From: Albirhodobacter sp048262715 | GTDB taxonomy: Bacteria; Pseudomonadota; Alphaproteobacteria; Rhodobacterales; Rhodobacteraceae | Direction of reading: 5' to 3' | Length of the DNA stretch: 64,000 bases | NCBI GenBank assembly: GCA_048262715.1 | Contig: JBLXEV010000001.1 | Location: 372,001-436,000, forward strand | In this document: positions 53,287 through 63,236 of the stretch, piece by piece | How positions within the stretch are numbered: position 1 is the first letter of the stretch | Layout of the letters: each line of letters begins with the position of its first letter | Notes under the pieces: generated by a model | Databases searched by the model: none | Seen by the model: only the letters and a program-made list of their open reading frames with translations | Told to the model about the DNA's origin: nothing | Program-made: the position numbers and the translations under genes

Positions 53287-54546
53287 TCAGCGCAGCGCGA
53301 GCAGCACTTCACGATCAGGGATCCCGTCGACCGTCATCCCGCGCGCCGCTTGGAAGGCGCTGACGGCGGCGGCGGTCATTGATCCGGTGCGGCCATCGGT
53401 GCCGCCGGTATCATAGCCCATCGCGGTCAGGCGCTTTTGCAGCTCGATCCGCTCCGCCTCGTCCAGCTTGTTCGGATCGCGCGGGAAGCCCTTGATGAAC
53501 GGGCCGCCGCCGTCGATCCGGCTGGCGAGATGCGCGACGCCGATCGCATAGGCATCCGCGTTGTTATAGCGCAGGATCGCACGGAAGTTGTTGAACACCA
53601 TCAACGCGGAACCGCCTTGGCCCCCCGGCAGCAGGATCGAGGCCGCGCCCGCATTCGGCAGCGCACCGCCCCGCGTGTTGCGCACGCCCATCGCCGCCCA
53701 TGCGCTCGGATCCTTGCGGGTATCGCGGCCGATCAGCCCGTAGTTAAAGCCCTCGGGCAATGTCACCTCAACCAGCGCAGGCTGCCCTTGCTGCCAGCCC
53801 GAGCGTTTGAGATAGGCCGCCGTGGAGGCCAACGCATCGGCGGGGTTCTCCGACCAGATATCGCGTTTCCCGTCGCCGGTGATATCGACCGCGAAGGCGA
53901 GGTAGGAGGTCGGGATGAACTGGGTATGGCCCATCGCGCCTGCCCAAGAGCCCGTCATATGCGCGGAATCGGTATCGCCCGCCTGAATGATCTTGAGCGC
54001 GCCGATGAGCTGTTGCTCGAAGAAGCTGGAGCGGCGGCCTTGATAGGCCAGCGTGGCCAGTGCGGGGATAATCAGCGTGCGGCCACGGGTGGTGCCGTAA
54101 TTGCTCTCCATCCCCCAGATCGCGGCGACCGCCTCGCGGTCGACACCGTAGGTCGCTTCGATCTTGTCAAACAGCGCATCGTTTTGCGACAGTAGGCTGC
54201 GCCCTGTGGTCACACGGGTATTGGAAACGGCGCTATCGAGATATTCCCAGATCGATTTTTTGAACTCGGCTTGGTTATTCGAGCTCTCGATCACTTTGGG
54301 GTTGAACGGCACATCGCGCATCGTGCGGTTCAAGGTGGCCTCGGAGATCCCCGCCGCGCGGGCGCGGGGCAGGAAGCTGGCGACCCAAGCATCCATCCCT
54401 GCCTGCACATCTCGCGAGACGGGAGGGATCGGATCAATCGCGGGGCGACCGCCGCTGGAAGAGCGGAATTGATCGCCCCCCGAGCAGGCCGCGAGCACGG
54501 AGAGCAGGGCCGCCGAAAGGGCGACGGAGCGGAGAGCCTGTTTCAT
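53287..54546 (-). CDS. Lytic murein transglycosylase B-type lipoprotein
   Basis: A 419-residue outer-membrane lipoprotein (lipobox LAAC, Cys21) that cleaves glycan strands to 1,6-anhydro products. The MltB/SltB core (about 45-340) contains the catalytic Glu in IWGMESNYGTTRG, and AGAMGHTQFIPTSYL. A C-terminal peptidoglycan-binding domain (about 355-419: LQKRLTAMGYDTGGTDGRTG, AVSAFQAARGMTVDGIPD) is fused. Converges with the adhesin operon. Confidence 0.94.
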   Translation of the reverse strand: MKQALRSVALSAALLSVLAACSGGDQFRSSSGGRPAIDPIPPVSRDVQAGMDAWVASFLPRARAAGISEATLNRTMRDVPFNPKVIESSNNQAEFKKSIWEYLDSAVSNTRVTTGRSLLSQNDALFDKIEATYGVDREAVAAIWGMESNYGTTRGRTLIIPALATLAYQGRRSSFFEQQLIGALKIIQAGDTDSAHMTGSWAGAMGHTQFIPTSYLAFAVDITGDGKRDIWSENPADALASTAAYLKRSGWQQGQPALVEVTLPEGFNYGLIGRDTRKDPSAWAAMGVRNTRGGALPNAGAASILLPGGQGGSALMVFNNFRAILRYNNADAYAIGVAHLASRIDGGGPFIKGFPRDPNKLDEAERIELQKRLTAMGYDTGGTDGRTGSMTAAAVSAFQAARGMTVDGIPDREVLLALR

Positions 54547-54621
54547 ATTATACCTGTTTTACTGCCGGTTTCACTGCGCGTTTTTTGAGAGTGTAACGCA
54601 ATTGGCAACAGATACAAAGGC

Positions 54622-55038
54622 TCACGCCAAGGTGGGATCCGGCATCTGCCGATCTTTGCCGAAGAACGGCTGGAGTTGAACGACGATCACCGAGTTCTCG
54701 TCCAGCGCGCGCTGCATCAGCTCGCGCTCGTCCTCGCCAATCTCATGGCCTTGGGCGAGGCGCTCTTCCAATGTGCCATAGCCGGTGACATCCAGCGGGG
54801 CCATATCGGCCTCTTTCAGGATCGCCACGGTCTCGCGCACCGCTTCCGCCTCTTCGACGCCGGAGGCAAAGCACATGATCCCCGCGCCGGTCGCATTCTT
54901 GGGCAAGCCATCGCCCTTCTTGCGGCCAACTTCGACAACGAGCGTGTAAACCTCCTGCTTGCGCTTCACCTTGGCAGGTTTCGCAGGCTTTTGCGGCTCG
55001 TCTTCGTCGTCATAGATGAATTCGGGATCGTCACTCAT
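54622..55038 (-). CDS. Hypothetical protein (138 aa)
   Basis: Soluble 138-residue protein of unknown function. An acidic, charged N-terminal tail with Lys-Pro repeats (QKPAKPAKVKRK) precedes a compact domain starting EVYTLVVEVGRKKGDGLP. The core has an alternating strand-helix pattern (ATGAGIMCFASGVEEAEAVRETVAILKEAD). No motif is recognised. It lies between dapD and the lytic transglycosylase on the same strand and has a good ribosome site (AGGAGAG) 5 bases before the ATG. Confidence 0.75.
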   Translation of the reverse strand: MSDDPEFIYDDEDEPQKPAKPAKVKRKQEVYTLVVEVGRKKGDGLPKNATGAGIMCFASGVEEAEAVRETVAILKEADMAPLDVTGYGTLEERLAQGHEIGEDERELMQRALDENSVIVVQLQPFFGKDRQMPDPTLA

Positions 55039-55099
55039 GGCTCTCTCCTGAAAGCGAGGGCCCCCGCCGTAGGGGCCCCGTTTCGTGCAGTCTATCAGA

Positions 55100-55927
<828 letters not shown>

Positions 55928-56017
55928 AGGAGCGTCCTTCTTTCACGGATTGAGGTAGTTTTTGCTGCCCTCAGCCTATAGTTGGAACAGACCAAACGCG
56001 CAATGATCAGGAAGACA

Positions 56018-56845
56018 ATGAACGACGATAGCCGCAGCCACCCGTTCCGCGATTCCATCGAGGATTCCCGCGCCGCCAAGCGCATCCCTGACACGCCGCA
56101 GACCCGTGCGCCCGCGTATCGATTGGCGTTTAACGATCCCGATTTCATGATGCGCGAGGAATTGCGGCCCGTGCGCTGGCAGTTGGAGCTGTTGAAGCCG
56201 CAGCTGGTGATGGATGAGCGCGGGATCAATTCCACGGTCGTGATGTTCGGCGGGGCGCGGATTCCGGCGCCGGAGAACCGTGAGAGCGCGAAGACGCCCT
56301 ATCTCGTGGAGCTGTCGCAATATTATGAGGAAGCGCGCAAATTCGCCGAGATCATCACCAATCGTTCGATGACAACCTATGGCCGCGAGAATGTTATTTG
56401 CACCGGCGGTGGGCCGGGGGTGATGGAGGCGGGCAACCGTGGCGCGCATGAGGCGGGCGGGCAATCCATCGGCCTCAATATCGTGCTGCCGCATGAACAG
56501 GCCCCGAATGCCTATGTGACGCCGGATCTCTCGTTCAACTTCCATTATTTCGCGATCCGCAAGATGCATTTCTTGATGCGCGCGAAGGCTGTCACCGTGT
56601 TCCCCGGCGGGTTCGGGACATTGGATGAGATGTTCGAGGCGCTGACCTTGATCCAGACGGGCCGGATGAAGAAGATTCCGTTCATTCTCTTCGGGGTCGA
56701 TTTCTGGAAAAAGGTCGTGAATTGGGAGATGCTGGCCGAAGCGGGGACGATCTCGCGCGACGATCTGGACCTGATGAGCTTTGTCGAGACCGCAGAGGAA
56801 GCGATTGCGATCATCGATGGCTGGAAAGAACCAGACTGCGATTGA
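56018..56845 (+). CDS. LOG-family protein (nucleotide phosphoribohydrolase-like)
   Basis: A 275-residue cytoplasmic protein with the LOG/Rossmann signature: VMFGGARIPAPE, then GGGPGVMEAGNRGA and the PGGFGTLDEMFE motif. Known members release the base from nucleoside monophosphates (cytokinin-activating type) or resemble the nucleosidase PpnN; activity here is not proved. ATG 56018 follows AGGAAG; a TTG at 55982 and an ATG at 56003 are alternatives. Followed by a strong terminator, divergent from dapD. Confidence 0.88.
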   Translation: MNDDSRSHPFRDSIEDSRAAKRIPDTPQTRAPAYRLAFNDPDFMMREELRPVRWQLELLKPQLVMDERGINSTVVMFGGARIPAPENRESAKTPYLVELSQYYEEARKFAEIITNRSMTTYGRENVICTGGGPGVMEAGNRGAHEAGGQSIGLNIVLPHEQAPNAYVTPDLSFNFHYFAIRKMHFLMRAKAVTVFPGGFGTLDEMFEALTLIQTGRMKKIPFILFGVDFWKKVVNWEMLAEAGTISRDDLDLMSFVETAEEAIAIIDGWKEPDCD

Positions 56846-56871
56846 TCCAGCGCGCAGCGGATAGCGCCGAA

Positions 56872-56908
56872 ATGACAAAGGCCGGACGCGATGTCCGGCC
56901 TTTGTCAT
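56872..56908. terminator. Bidirectional terminator, LOG gene / rlmN
   Basis: A perfect 16-bp stem (56872-56887 with 56893-56908) has a 5-base loop. It lies between convergent genes. The T-run is short on both strands, but the stem is very stable. Confidence 0.8.
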
Positions 56909-56930
56909 ATTGCGCGGGGGGAAGGCAGGC

Positions 56931-58160
56931 TTAGAGCCCCGCCTCCGCCGCAATCGCGGCTTTTGATTTGCGCGCGCGCTCGGTTGCGGATTTGAGCTGA
57001 CCGCACGCCGCCATGATATCTTCGCCGCGCGGGGTGCGGATCGGCGAGGCGTAGCCCGCCTTGTAGATGATATCGGCAAAGGCCTCGATCCGTTCCCAAT
57101 CCGAGCGCTGATAGGGCGCGCCGGGCCATTCGTTGAACGGGATCAGGTTGATCTTCGCAGGGATGCCTTGGATCAGCTTCACAAGGCGGCGCGCGTCGGC
57201 ATCGCTATCGTTGACGCCTTTGAGCATCACATATTCAAAGGTGATCCGCTCGGAGTTCGACACCCGCGGATACTCTCGCAGCGCGTCCAACAGCGTCTCG
57301 ATATTCCAGCGCTTGTTGATCGGCACCAGCTTATCGCGCACCTCATCCGTCGTCGCGTGGAAGGAAATCGCCAAGAGACAGCCGATTTCGGCCGCCGTGC
57401 GCGCGATTTCCGGCACGACGCCGGAGGTCGAGAGGGTGATCCGACGGCGCGAAAGAGTCAGCCCCTCGTTATCCATCACCACCTGCATCGCATCGCGCAC
57501 GTTCTCGAAGTTGTAGAGAGGCTCGCCCATGCCCATCAGAACCACGTTCGACACGAGACGCGTCTCGTTCTTCGGGGCGCCTTGCTCTGGCCATTCGCCC
57601 AGATCGTCGCGCGCGAGCATGACTTGGCCGACGATTTCGGCGGGCGTCAGGTTGCGCACCAGCTTTTGTGTGCCCGTGTGGCAGAACGAGCAGGTCAGCG
57701 TGCAACCAACTTGGCTTGAGATGCAGAGCGTCCCGCGGCTTTCCTCGGGGATATAGACCGCCTCGACCTCATGCCCGCCCGCGATCCGCAGCAGGTATTT
57801 GCGGGTGCCATCCTCGGAAATCTGCCGCGTGACGATCTCGGGGAGGGTGATCTCGAAGCGCTCATCCAGAAACGCGCGGTAGTCCTTCGCGAGATTGGTC
57901 ATCAGCGCGAAATCCCGCACGCCCCAATGGTAGATCCATTGCCAGATCTGCCCGACCCGCATCTTCGCCTGTTTTTCCGGCGTGCCAGCCGTGACCAGCG
58001 TCTCGCGAAGCTGATCGCGCGTCAGCCCGACAAGGTTGATCTTGCCGCCCTCGGGCAGCTTGCGCGCAATCGTCACCACATCTTGGGTGATCGGGGCGGT
58101 GATCGACACGGGCGTCGAGCCGGGCGCGGGGGCGCTTGTCGCTTCGGGGGCGTTGGTCAT
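56931..58160 (-). CDS. rlmN: Dual-specificity RNA methyltransferase RlmN
   Basis: A 409-residue radical SAM enzyme that methylates C2 of A2503 in 23S rRNA and A37 in some tRNAs. The CxxxCxxC cluster motif is in GCTLTCSFCHTGTQ, and the second catalytic Cys is probably in EDIMAACGQL near the C-terminus. The family segment LMGMGEPLYNFENV is present. ATG 58160 is chosen over the frame's earlier codons; the first 30 residues are Ala/Pro-rich and poorly conserved. Confidence 0.96.
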   Translation of the reverse strand: MTNAPEATSAPAPGSTPVSITAPITQDVVTIARKLPEGGKINLVGLTRDQLRETLVTAGTPEKQAKMRVGQIWQWIYHWGVRDFALMTNLAKDYRAFLDERFEITLPEIVTRQISEDGTRKYLLRIAGGHEVEAVYIPEESRGTLCISSQVGCTLTCSFCHTGTQKLVRNLTPAEIVGQVMLARDDLGEWPEQGAPKNETRLVSNVVLMGMGEPLYNFENVRDAMQVVMDNEGLTLSRRRITLSTSGVVPEIARTAAEIGCLLAISFHATTDEVRDKLVPINKRWNIETLLDALREYPRVSNSERITFEYVMLKGVNDSDADARRLVKLIQGIPAKINLIPFNEWPGAPYQRSDWERIEAFADIIYKAGYASPIRTPRGEDIMAACGQLKSATERARKSKAAIAAEAGL

Positions 58161-58229
58161 GGCGAGAATCCTGACTTGGAGAAGAGCGCGATATAGGGGA
58201 TTCGCAGAGCATTTTACAGCAAAAATGAA

Positions 58230-58253
58230 AAAGCCCCGCATCGGCGGGGCTTT
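58230..58253 (-). terminator. Terminator of the ialB gene
   Basis: A 10-bp stem (58230-58239 with 58244-58253) has a 4-base loop. On the minus strand it is followed by CTTTTTCATTTTTG, 20 bases downstream of the IalB-family stop. Confidence 0.88.
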
Positions 58254-58272
58254 CGCGTCCGATCAGGCCGGA

Positions 58273-58788
58273 TTATTTACACTGCTTGCCCGCTTCATCA
58301 ATGGTGGCGGTGAAGCCGAGCAGCGAGAATTTGTCTTTGGTTTTGGTGCCGCGCGACGATCCGCCGGACAATGTCGCGTCCGATCCAGCCTTCAAGGCGG
58401 CGATGATTTTCGCATCTTCCTCCGGCGATCCGGCCCATGCGCCCTCACCGTCGGTGAACAGGGTGAAGCTCTTGCCGCCGATGTTCATATCGACCGTCGA
58501 GCCCGGCGCGAACGGGTAGCCGCCCATGAAGGACACTTCGCCCGGCTTGCCCGGACGGAAGGTCACGAACAGGCGGATATCGCCACGGCGCACGGCCACG
58601 GCTTTGCCATCCTTGGTGTTCACGGTCTCTTTCGGGGCGGATACGGCCCAGCATTCCTTCGGGCTGGCGCCGACAAAGCCGCTCCAATCCGTGTTTGCTG
58701 CGACGCGGTTGGTTTCTTGTGCGAACGCGGTTTGTGCCATCAAGGTGATGATGGCAGCGCTCAGCCCATGACGAATAATCGTTTTCAT
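58273..58788 (-). CDS. Invasion-associated locus B family protein
   Basis: A 171-residue exported protein with a signal peptide at residues 1-23 (MAQTAFA). The IalB-type core (WAVSAPKETVNTKDGKAVAVRRGDIRLFVTFRPG) and a cysteine pair (C46 and C170) are present. In Bartonella the family member takes part in host-cell invasion; in free-living alphaproteobacteria its role is unknown, and an envelope function is likely. A 216-base gap upstream holds its promoter. Confidence 0.86.
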   Translation of the reverse strand: MKTIIRHGLSAAIITLMAQTAFAQETNRVAANTDWSGFVGASPKECWAVSAPKETVNTKDGKAVAVRRGDIRLFVTFRPGKPGEVSFMGGYPFAPGSTVDMNIGGKSFTLFTDGEGAWAGSPEEDAKIIAALKAGSDATLSGGSSRGTKTKDKFSLLGFTATIDEAGKQCK

Positions 58789-59004
58789 TGGTACAACAGC
58801 CTCCAGCTGTAACTTGCCTCTGCGTCCACCCGTCTGGGCTTGATGCCCTTTTTTACGTTGGAAGACGCGATTTCAACTCGATTTCCCAGTGATAACGCAA
58901 TTGTGCCAATTTGGGAAAGCCCCGATGGCGGGAAATTGATCGGATTGGGGGTGAAAGGCGCGATGGCCAGCGAATTCTTGCCTTCTTTGGCCGCGGAATG
59001 AGGG

Positions 59005-59622
59005 TCAGCGGGCCTCGTCCGCAGAGAGGAGCCCTTCCGCGACGAGTCGCGCGGCCCAGCCCTCTGGTCCCGTGAACAGATGGGTTTTCCAGCCGCGCGC
59101 CTCTGCGGCGGCGATATTATCGGCGCGGTCATCGGCGAAGAGCAGGCGATCTGGATAGATCCCACAGTCTTCCTCCAGCATCCGGTAGATCGCCGGGTCG
59201 GGTTTGATCACGCTCATATGGCCGGAAATATAGGATCGGTCGAACTCGTTCAGGAACGGATAGACCTCCCGCGCGAGGGCGAAGGTTTCGATCCCGAAAT
59301 TGGAGAGCGCGAAGACGGGGATGCCCTTGGCCCGCAGCGCGCGCAAGAGGCGCACCGAATGCGGGATTTCCGGCGAGGCCATTTCCAGCCAGTCATCATG
59401 CCAGCGCTGGATCTCGGCCTTGAACGCGGGGAATGCGGCGGCGCATTCGGCAACTTTTGTGGGGAAATGCTCGCCGCGATCCACGCCATCATTCATCGCG
59501 TGCAAATCCACGGCGGCGAACATCTCGCGCCGCCGCGCCTCGCCGATCACACGGTCATAATGCCGTTCGGGCTGCCATTCGATCAGCACATTGCCAATGT
59601 CGAACACGACTGCATCAATCAT
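59005..59622 (-). CDS. HAD-family hydrolase
   Basis: A 205-residue HAD-superfamily phosphatase of the YihX-like branch. Motif I is VFDIGNVLIEW (the FDxGN form of this branch), motif II lies in FALSNFG, motif III Lys in SVIKPDPAIY and motif IV in LLFADDRADNI. Its ATG overlaps the DUF188 gene by 8 bases; it is the last gene of the fghA-yaiI-HAD operon. Substrate unknown, probably a small sugar phosphate or similar. Confidence 0.9.
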   Translation of the reverse strand: MIDAVVFDIGNVLIEWQPERHYDRVIGEARRREMFAAVDLHAMNDGVDRGEHFPTKVAECAAAFPAFKAEIQRWHDDWLEMASPEIPHSVRLLRALRAKGIPVFALSNFGIETFALAREVYPFLNEFDRSYISGHMSVIKPDPAIYRMLEEDCGIYPDRLLFADDRADNIAAAEARGWKTHLFTGPEGWAARLVAEGLLSADEAR

Positions 59623-60073
59623 TCGCCTTCTCCCTTTCCGCTGCCCGCGTCACACGGTCGAGCGCGTCCAGAAACCGCGAGCGATCCGCTTTCGAGAACG
59701 GTCGCCCGCCGCCTTGGCGGAACGGATCTGCCGCGCGCAGATCCTGCATCAAATCGCGGGTCGCCAGCACATTGCCGATATTCGCTTGGGTCAGCGGCTC
59801 GCCATCATGCTTGAGCACCCGCGCCCCCGCCTCAACGCACTTCGCGGCCAAGGGGATATCATTGGTGACAACGACATCGCCCTTCGTCGCGCGCTCTGCG
59901 ATCCATTTGTCGGCTTCATCCGCGCCATCGGCGACATAGACCAACTCCACCAAAGGGTTGGCAGAGGGGCGCAGCCCGCCGTTGCAAACCATTAGCAGCT
60001 TCACCCCGAGCCGTGTCGCCACGCGCTCGGCCTCGTCTTTCACAGGGCAGGCATCCGCGTCGATATAGATCAC
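59615..60073 (-). CDS. DUF188 (YaiI/YqxD) family protein
   Basis: A 152-residue PIN-like protein of unknown function. Family features include MIYIDADACPVKDEAERVA at the N-terminus, DKWIAERATKGDVVVTNDIPLA and GGGRPFSKADRSRFLDAL. Overlaps fghA by 4 bases and the HAD gene by 8, so all three are translated from one message. Confidence 0.92.
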   Translation of the reverse strand: MIYIDADACPVKDEAERVATRLGVKLLMVCNGGLRPSANPLVELVYVADGADEADKWIAERATKGDVVVTNDIPLAAKCVEAGARVLKHDGEPLTQANIGNVLATRDLMQDLRAADPFRQGGGRPFSKADRSRFLDALDRVTRAAEREKAND

Positions 60074-60900
60074 CGGTGCAGCGCCTCGGCGTGGAAATCA
60101 ATGTGATCCGCGATGAAGCTGGAGATGAAGAAATAGCTGTGGTCATAGCCGTCCTGCATCCGGAATTGGCCCGCTTGGCGGCGTGCCATCATCGCCTGAG
60201 CGAGGGCTTCGGGCTTCAGCAGATCAAGGAACTGATCACTGGTGCCTTGGTCGATCAGCACCTCGCCGTCAAACCCGTGTTCCGCCATCAAAAGCGTTGC
60301 ATCATGCGCGGCCCATTTGGCCTCATCCGCGCCAAGATATGCGGTGAACTGCTTGCGGCCCCAATCCGATTGGGTCGGGTTGGCAATCGGCGAGAAGGCG
60401 GACACCGAGCGGAAACGGCCCTTCAGCGTCATCGCCAAGGTAAGCGCGCCATGCCCGCCCATCGAATGGCCTGTGATCGATTGGCGATCCGCGTCGATCG
60501 GGAAATTCTTGGCCAAGAGCGCGGGCAGCTCATCGGCGATGTAATCCCACATGTTGAAGTGCTTGGCCCAAGGGTCTTGCGTGGCGTTCAGATAGAATCC
60601 AGCGCCTTGGCCCAGATCATAGGCCTCGTCATTGGCCACGCCTTCGCCGCGCGGCGAGGTATCGGGGAACACGAGGCCGATGCCATGATCGGCGCAAAAT
60701 TGCTGCGCGCCGGCTTTCGTCATCGCGTTTTCATGGGTGCAGGTGAGGCCCGAGAGGAACCACAAAAGCGGCACGGGGCCATCTTGAGCGTCTTCGGGTA
60801 GGAACAGGGCAAAGGTCATTTCAGTGCCCGTCGCGGCGGAGGTATGGGCGTAGACACCTTGGGTTCCGCCGAAGCATTTATTCTCGGAGATCGTGCGCAT
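60070..60900 (-). CDS. fghA: S-formylglutathione hydrolase
   Basis: A 276-residue alpha/beta-hydrolase (esterase D type) that splits S-formylglutathione into formate and glutathione, the step after frmA in formaldehyde oxidation. The nucleophile Ser is in ITGHSMGGHGAL; Asp and His follow (LIDQGTSDQFL, YDHSYFFISSF). A GAGAGGAGC site precedes the ATG. First gene of a three-gene operon and about 37 kb from its partner frmA. Confidence 0.95.
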   Translation of the reverse strand: MRTISENKCFGGTQGVYAHTSAATGTEMTFALFLPEDAQDGPVPLLWFLSGLTCTHENAMTKAGAQQFCADHGIGLVFPDTSPRGEGVANDEAYDLGQGAGFYLNATQDPWAKHFNMWDYIADELPALLAKNFPIDADRQSITGHSMGGHGALTLAMTLKGRFRSVSAFSPIANPTQSDWGRKQFTAYLGADEAKWAAHDATLLMAEHGFDGEVLIDQGTSDQFLDLLKPEALAQAMMARRQAGQFRMQDGYDHSYFFISSFIADHIDFHAEALHR

Positions 60901-60936
60901 AGTGGCTCCTCTCAGTAGGTTTGTGGCGTTCCCCGT

Positions 60937-61863
60937 TTAATGTCCGGTGACCCAAGCGATCACAAGGGGCACGGTCAGGATCGACCCAGCGGTCGAAAAC
61001 AGGATCGCGGCGGAGACGCGGCTGGGGGCCACGTTGTAATGCTGCGCGAGCATGAAGACATTGCCTGCTACGGGAAGGCTGGCGGTGGCGATCATGACGC
61101 CCGCGGCAAACGCATCCACGGGAAAGATCATCAGCGCCACGAGGATCAGGGCCGGATGCAGCACCAGCTTCGCGAAGGAGAGCCACGCGGCAGGCGCAAC
61201 CCGCTCCGCCGATTTATCGGCCAGCGAGGCCCCGATGGCAAAGAGCGCGCCCGGTGTGGCGGCAGCGCCAAGCAGCGTGACAAATTCCATCAGCGGCGCG
61301 GGGGTTGGGATGTGGAAACCTGCCCATGCCAGCCCGACCACCATCGAGACGATCATCGGGTTTTTGACCAATCCGAGGGCCAGAGCCGACATCATCGACA
61401 GGGAGATCCTGCCATGGCGCGCACCTGTTACGAGCAACGTAAACAGAGACGAAAACACGATGAGATCGAGCGCCAAGACCATGAGGATCGGGCCTACAGC
61501 GCGCTCGCCCAAAATCACAACCAGCATAGGGACGCCGAGGAACCCCGTGTTGCCTGTCATGCTGGTATGGGCTTCCATCGTCGCATTCACGACGGGCTCC
61601 CCACGGAACTTGGCGATGGAGAAACTAATGATCCAGAGGGCCAGGGATCCGGTCAGATAAACGGCAATGAAATTCGCATCAAACAGCGCGGCCAGATCCA
61701 GTGTTGCGGAAAACCGGAACAGCATTGCCGACAGCGCGAAATAGAACACGAATTTGGTCAGCCATGCCGTCGCCTCAGCGGTAAAAAACCGCGTCCGCCC
61801 CGCGAAATAGCCGAGGCCGATCAATGCGAAAAACGGTAAGGTCTTGAGGAAAATCGCCAACAT
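60937..61863 (-). CDS. AEC-family transporter
   Basis: A 308-residue membrane protein with about ten hydrophobic helices in two five-helix halves, of the auxin efflux carrier (AEC) family. Conserved parts include FFALIGLGYFAGRTRFF at the N-terminus, GNTGFLGVPMLV in the middle and the SLPVAGNVFMLAQHYN stretch. Family members export or exchange organic acids or similar solutes. It lies 36 bases upstream of fghA on the same strand, but a functional link is not evident. Confidence 0.9.
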   Translation of the reverse strand: MLAIFLKTLPFFALIGLGYFAGRTRFFTAEATAWLTKFVFYFALSAMLFRFSATLDLAALFDANFIAVYLTGSLALWIISFSIAKFRGEPVVNATMEAHTSMTGNTGFLGVPMLVVILGERAVGPILMVLALDLIVFSSLFTLLVTGARHGRISLSMMSALALGLVKNPMIVSMVVGLAWAGFHIPTPAPLMEFVTLLGAAATPGALFAIGASLADKSAERVAPAAWLSFAKLVLHPALILVALMIFPVDAFAAGVMIATASLPVAGNVFMLAQHYNVAPSRVSAAILFSTAGSILTVPLVIAWVTGH

Positions 61864-61930
61864 GGGGAATGGCTAGCACGGGGTTCTGGCGCTCGCTAGC
61901 GCGATTGCGGGGATTGGCGGAAAAATCCGC

Positions 61931-62911
61931 TCAGCCGCCACCGATCAGCGCGCCCGCCGCAAACACTAGCGCACCGCCAACGACCACTTGGAAGACGGCG
62001 CGCAGCATCGGTGTCTGCATATAGCGGTTCTGGATCCATGCAATCGCCCATAGCTCGATGAACACCACGATCATTGCGATGGTGGTCGCGGTCCAGAAAT
62101 CGGTGATCAGATAGGGCAGGGCGTGGCCCATCCCGCCGAGGGTTGTCATGATGCCCGAGGCCAGACCGCGCTTGATCGGGCTGCCACGACCCGAGAGGAC
62201 GCCGTCGTCATGCGCGGCTTCGGTGAAGCCCATCGAGATCCCCGCGCCGATGGAGGCGGCGGAGCCGACGAGGAAGGTCGTCCATGTGTCTTGCGTGGCG
62301 AAAGCGGTGGCGAAGATCGGCGCGAGGGTCGAAACCGAGCCATCCATCAGCCCCGCCAGCCCCGGCTGCACCCATGTCAGGATAAACTGGCGATGCGCGG
62401 TGCGGCTTTCCTCCTCGCCCTCCTCGCCACTCAGATTGGCCTCGGCCAATTCGCCAGCGCGTTGCTCATGCCCTTGCTCGGCCGCGGCCAGATCGCCCAG
62501 CAGCAGGCGGGTATCAGCATCCGTCGTGGCTTTTGCGGCAAGCGTGTAGAAATTCGCCGCCTCATGCTCCATCGCCTCCGCCTCGGCGCGCATAGTCTCC
62601 AGCGGCAGGTTCTCCACCAGCCAGACCGGCTTGCGGGCATAAAACCCCGCCACATGCTCGCGCCGGATCAGCGGGATCACCTCGCCATAGCGGGCGACAT
62701 GGCGTTCGATCAGGCGGCGGCGATGCTCGTCTTCTTCCAGCGCCATCCCGTCAAACACCGCAGCCGAGGCGGGGAAATCTTTGCGCACGCGCTCGGCATA
62801 AAGCCGATAAATCCGCGCGTCATCCTCTTCCGAGGAGATCGCGAGCGCGAGGATTTCTTGCTCTGAGAGGTCTTTGAAGCGGCGACGGGAGGAGGCGAAA
62901 CCGGGGATCAT
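61931..62911 (-). CDS. mbfA: Membrane-bound ferritin A
   Basis: A 326-residue fusion of an N-terminal ferritin-like (erythrin) domain and a C-terminal VIT1-type membrane domain, as in MbfA of Bradyrhizobium and Agrobacterium, which exports iron and protects against peroxide. Metal-binding Glu patterns EEDDARIYRLYAERV and ALEEDEHRRRL, then EAMEHEAANFY and EQGHEQRAGEL are in residues 1-155; helices follow from about residue 175. An Irr-type iron box sits 12 bases before the ATG, so transcription is probably shut off in low iron. Confidence 0.94.
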   Translation of the reverse strand: MIPGFASSRRRFKDLSEQEILALAISSEEDDARIYRLYAERVRKDFPASAAVFDGMALEEDEHRRRLIERHVARYGEVIPLIRREHVAGFYARKPVWLVENLPLETMRAEAEAMEHEAANFYTLAAKATTDADTRLLLGDLAAAEQGHEQRAGELAEANLSGEEGEEESRTAHRQFILTWVQPGLAGLMDGSVSTLAPIFATAFATQDTWTTFLVGSAASIGAGISMGFTEAAHDDGVLSGRGSPIKRGLASGIMTTLGGMGHALPYLITDFWTATTIAMIVVFIELWAIAWIQNRYMQTPMLRAVFQVVVGGALVFAAGALIGGG

Positions 62912-62922
62912 GGAACTGTCCT

Positions 62923-62939
62923 TTTAGAATAATTCTAAA
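62923..62939. promoter_or_regulatory. Irr box (ICE) upstream of mbfA
   Basis: TTTAGAATAATTCTAAA is a perfect match to the iron control element consensus TTTAGAA-N3-TTCTAAA bound by Irr in alphaproteobacteria. It lies 12 bases before the mbfA ATG, over the likely core promoter or transcript start, which fits repression under iron limitation. Confidence 0.85.
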
Positions 62940-63034
62940 CTACAGCCCGTGCGCAGTTTGGCAAGTGCTTTCCCCCCGTGATCAGCTGGTGAACGTGAAG
63001 GGAAATTGACCTTCGCATCGCAAACTGACCCGAA

Positions 63035-63220
63035 ATGGAGAACCGGACCCTTGCACAGATTCTCGTGACGGCCGGATTTGTGGCCAATGCAGTCATTGAT
63101 CCTGTTGATGAATTTCCCTATGTTCTGGCCGTCACAGAAGGAGATTTATGCACAGAGGTATCGATTGAACCGCATCTAGCGGCATCGCTCGGCACATGGT
63201 TGCCGAACCTATTTGCATGA
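63035..63220 (+). CDS. Orphan small ORF (61 aa)
   Basis: A 61-codon frame with AT-richer codons than its neighbours, ending 16 bases before a GNAT gene. The product has a hydrophobic first half (ILVTAGFVANAVIDPV) and an acidic middle; no domain is recognised. No clear ribosome site precedes the ATG. It may be a remnant of a larger gene brought in with the GNAT gene, or a short real gene. Confidence 0.4.
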   Translation: MENRTLAQILVTAGFVANAVIDPVDEFPYVLAVTEGDLCTEVSIEPHLAASLGTWLPNLFA

Positions 63221-63236
63221 TTTCTGTGGAGTTCTC

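Noticed and set aside
58789..59004. Sigma-54-type promoter before the ialB gene (TTGGCAC with nearby TTGC)
   Set aside because: The spacing between the GG and GC elements is too short for a -24/-12 promoter.
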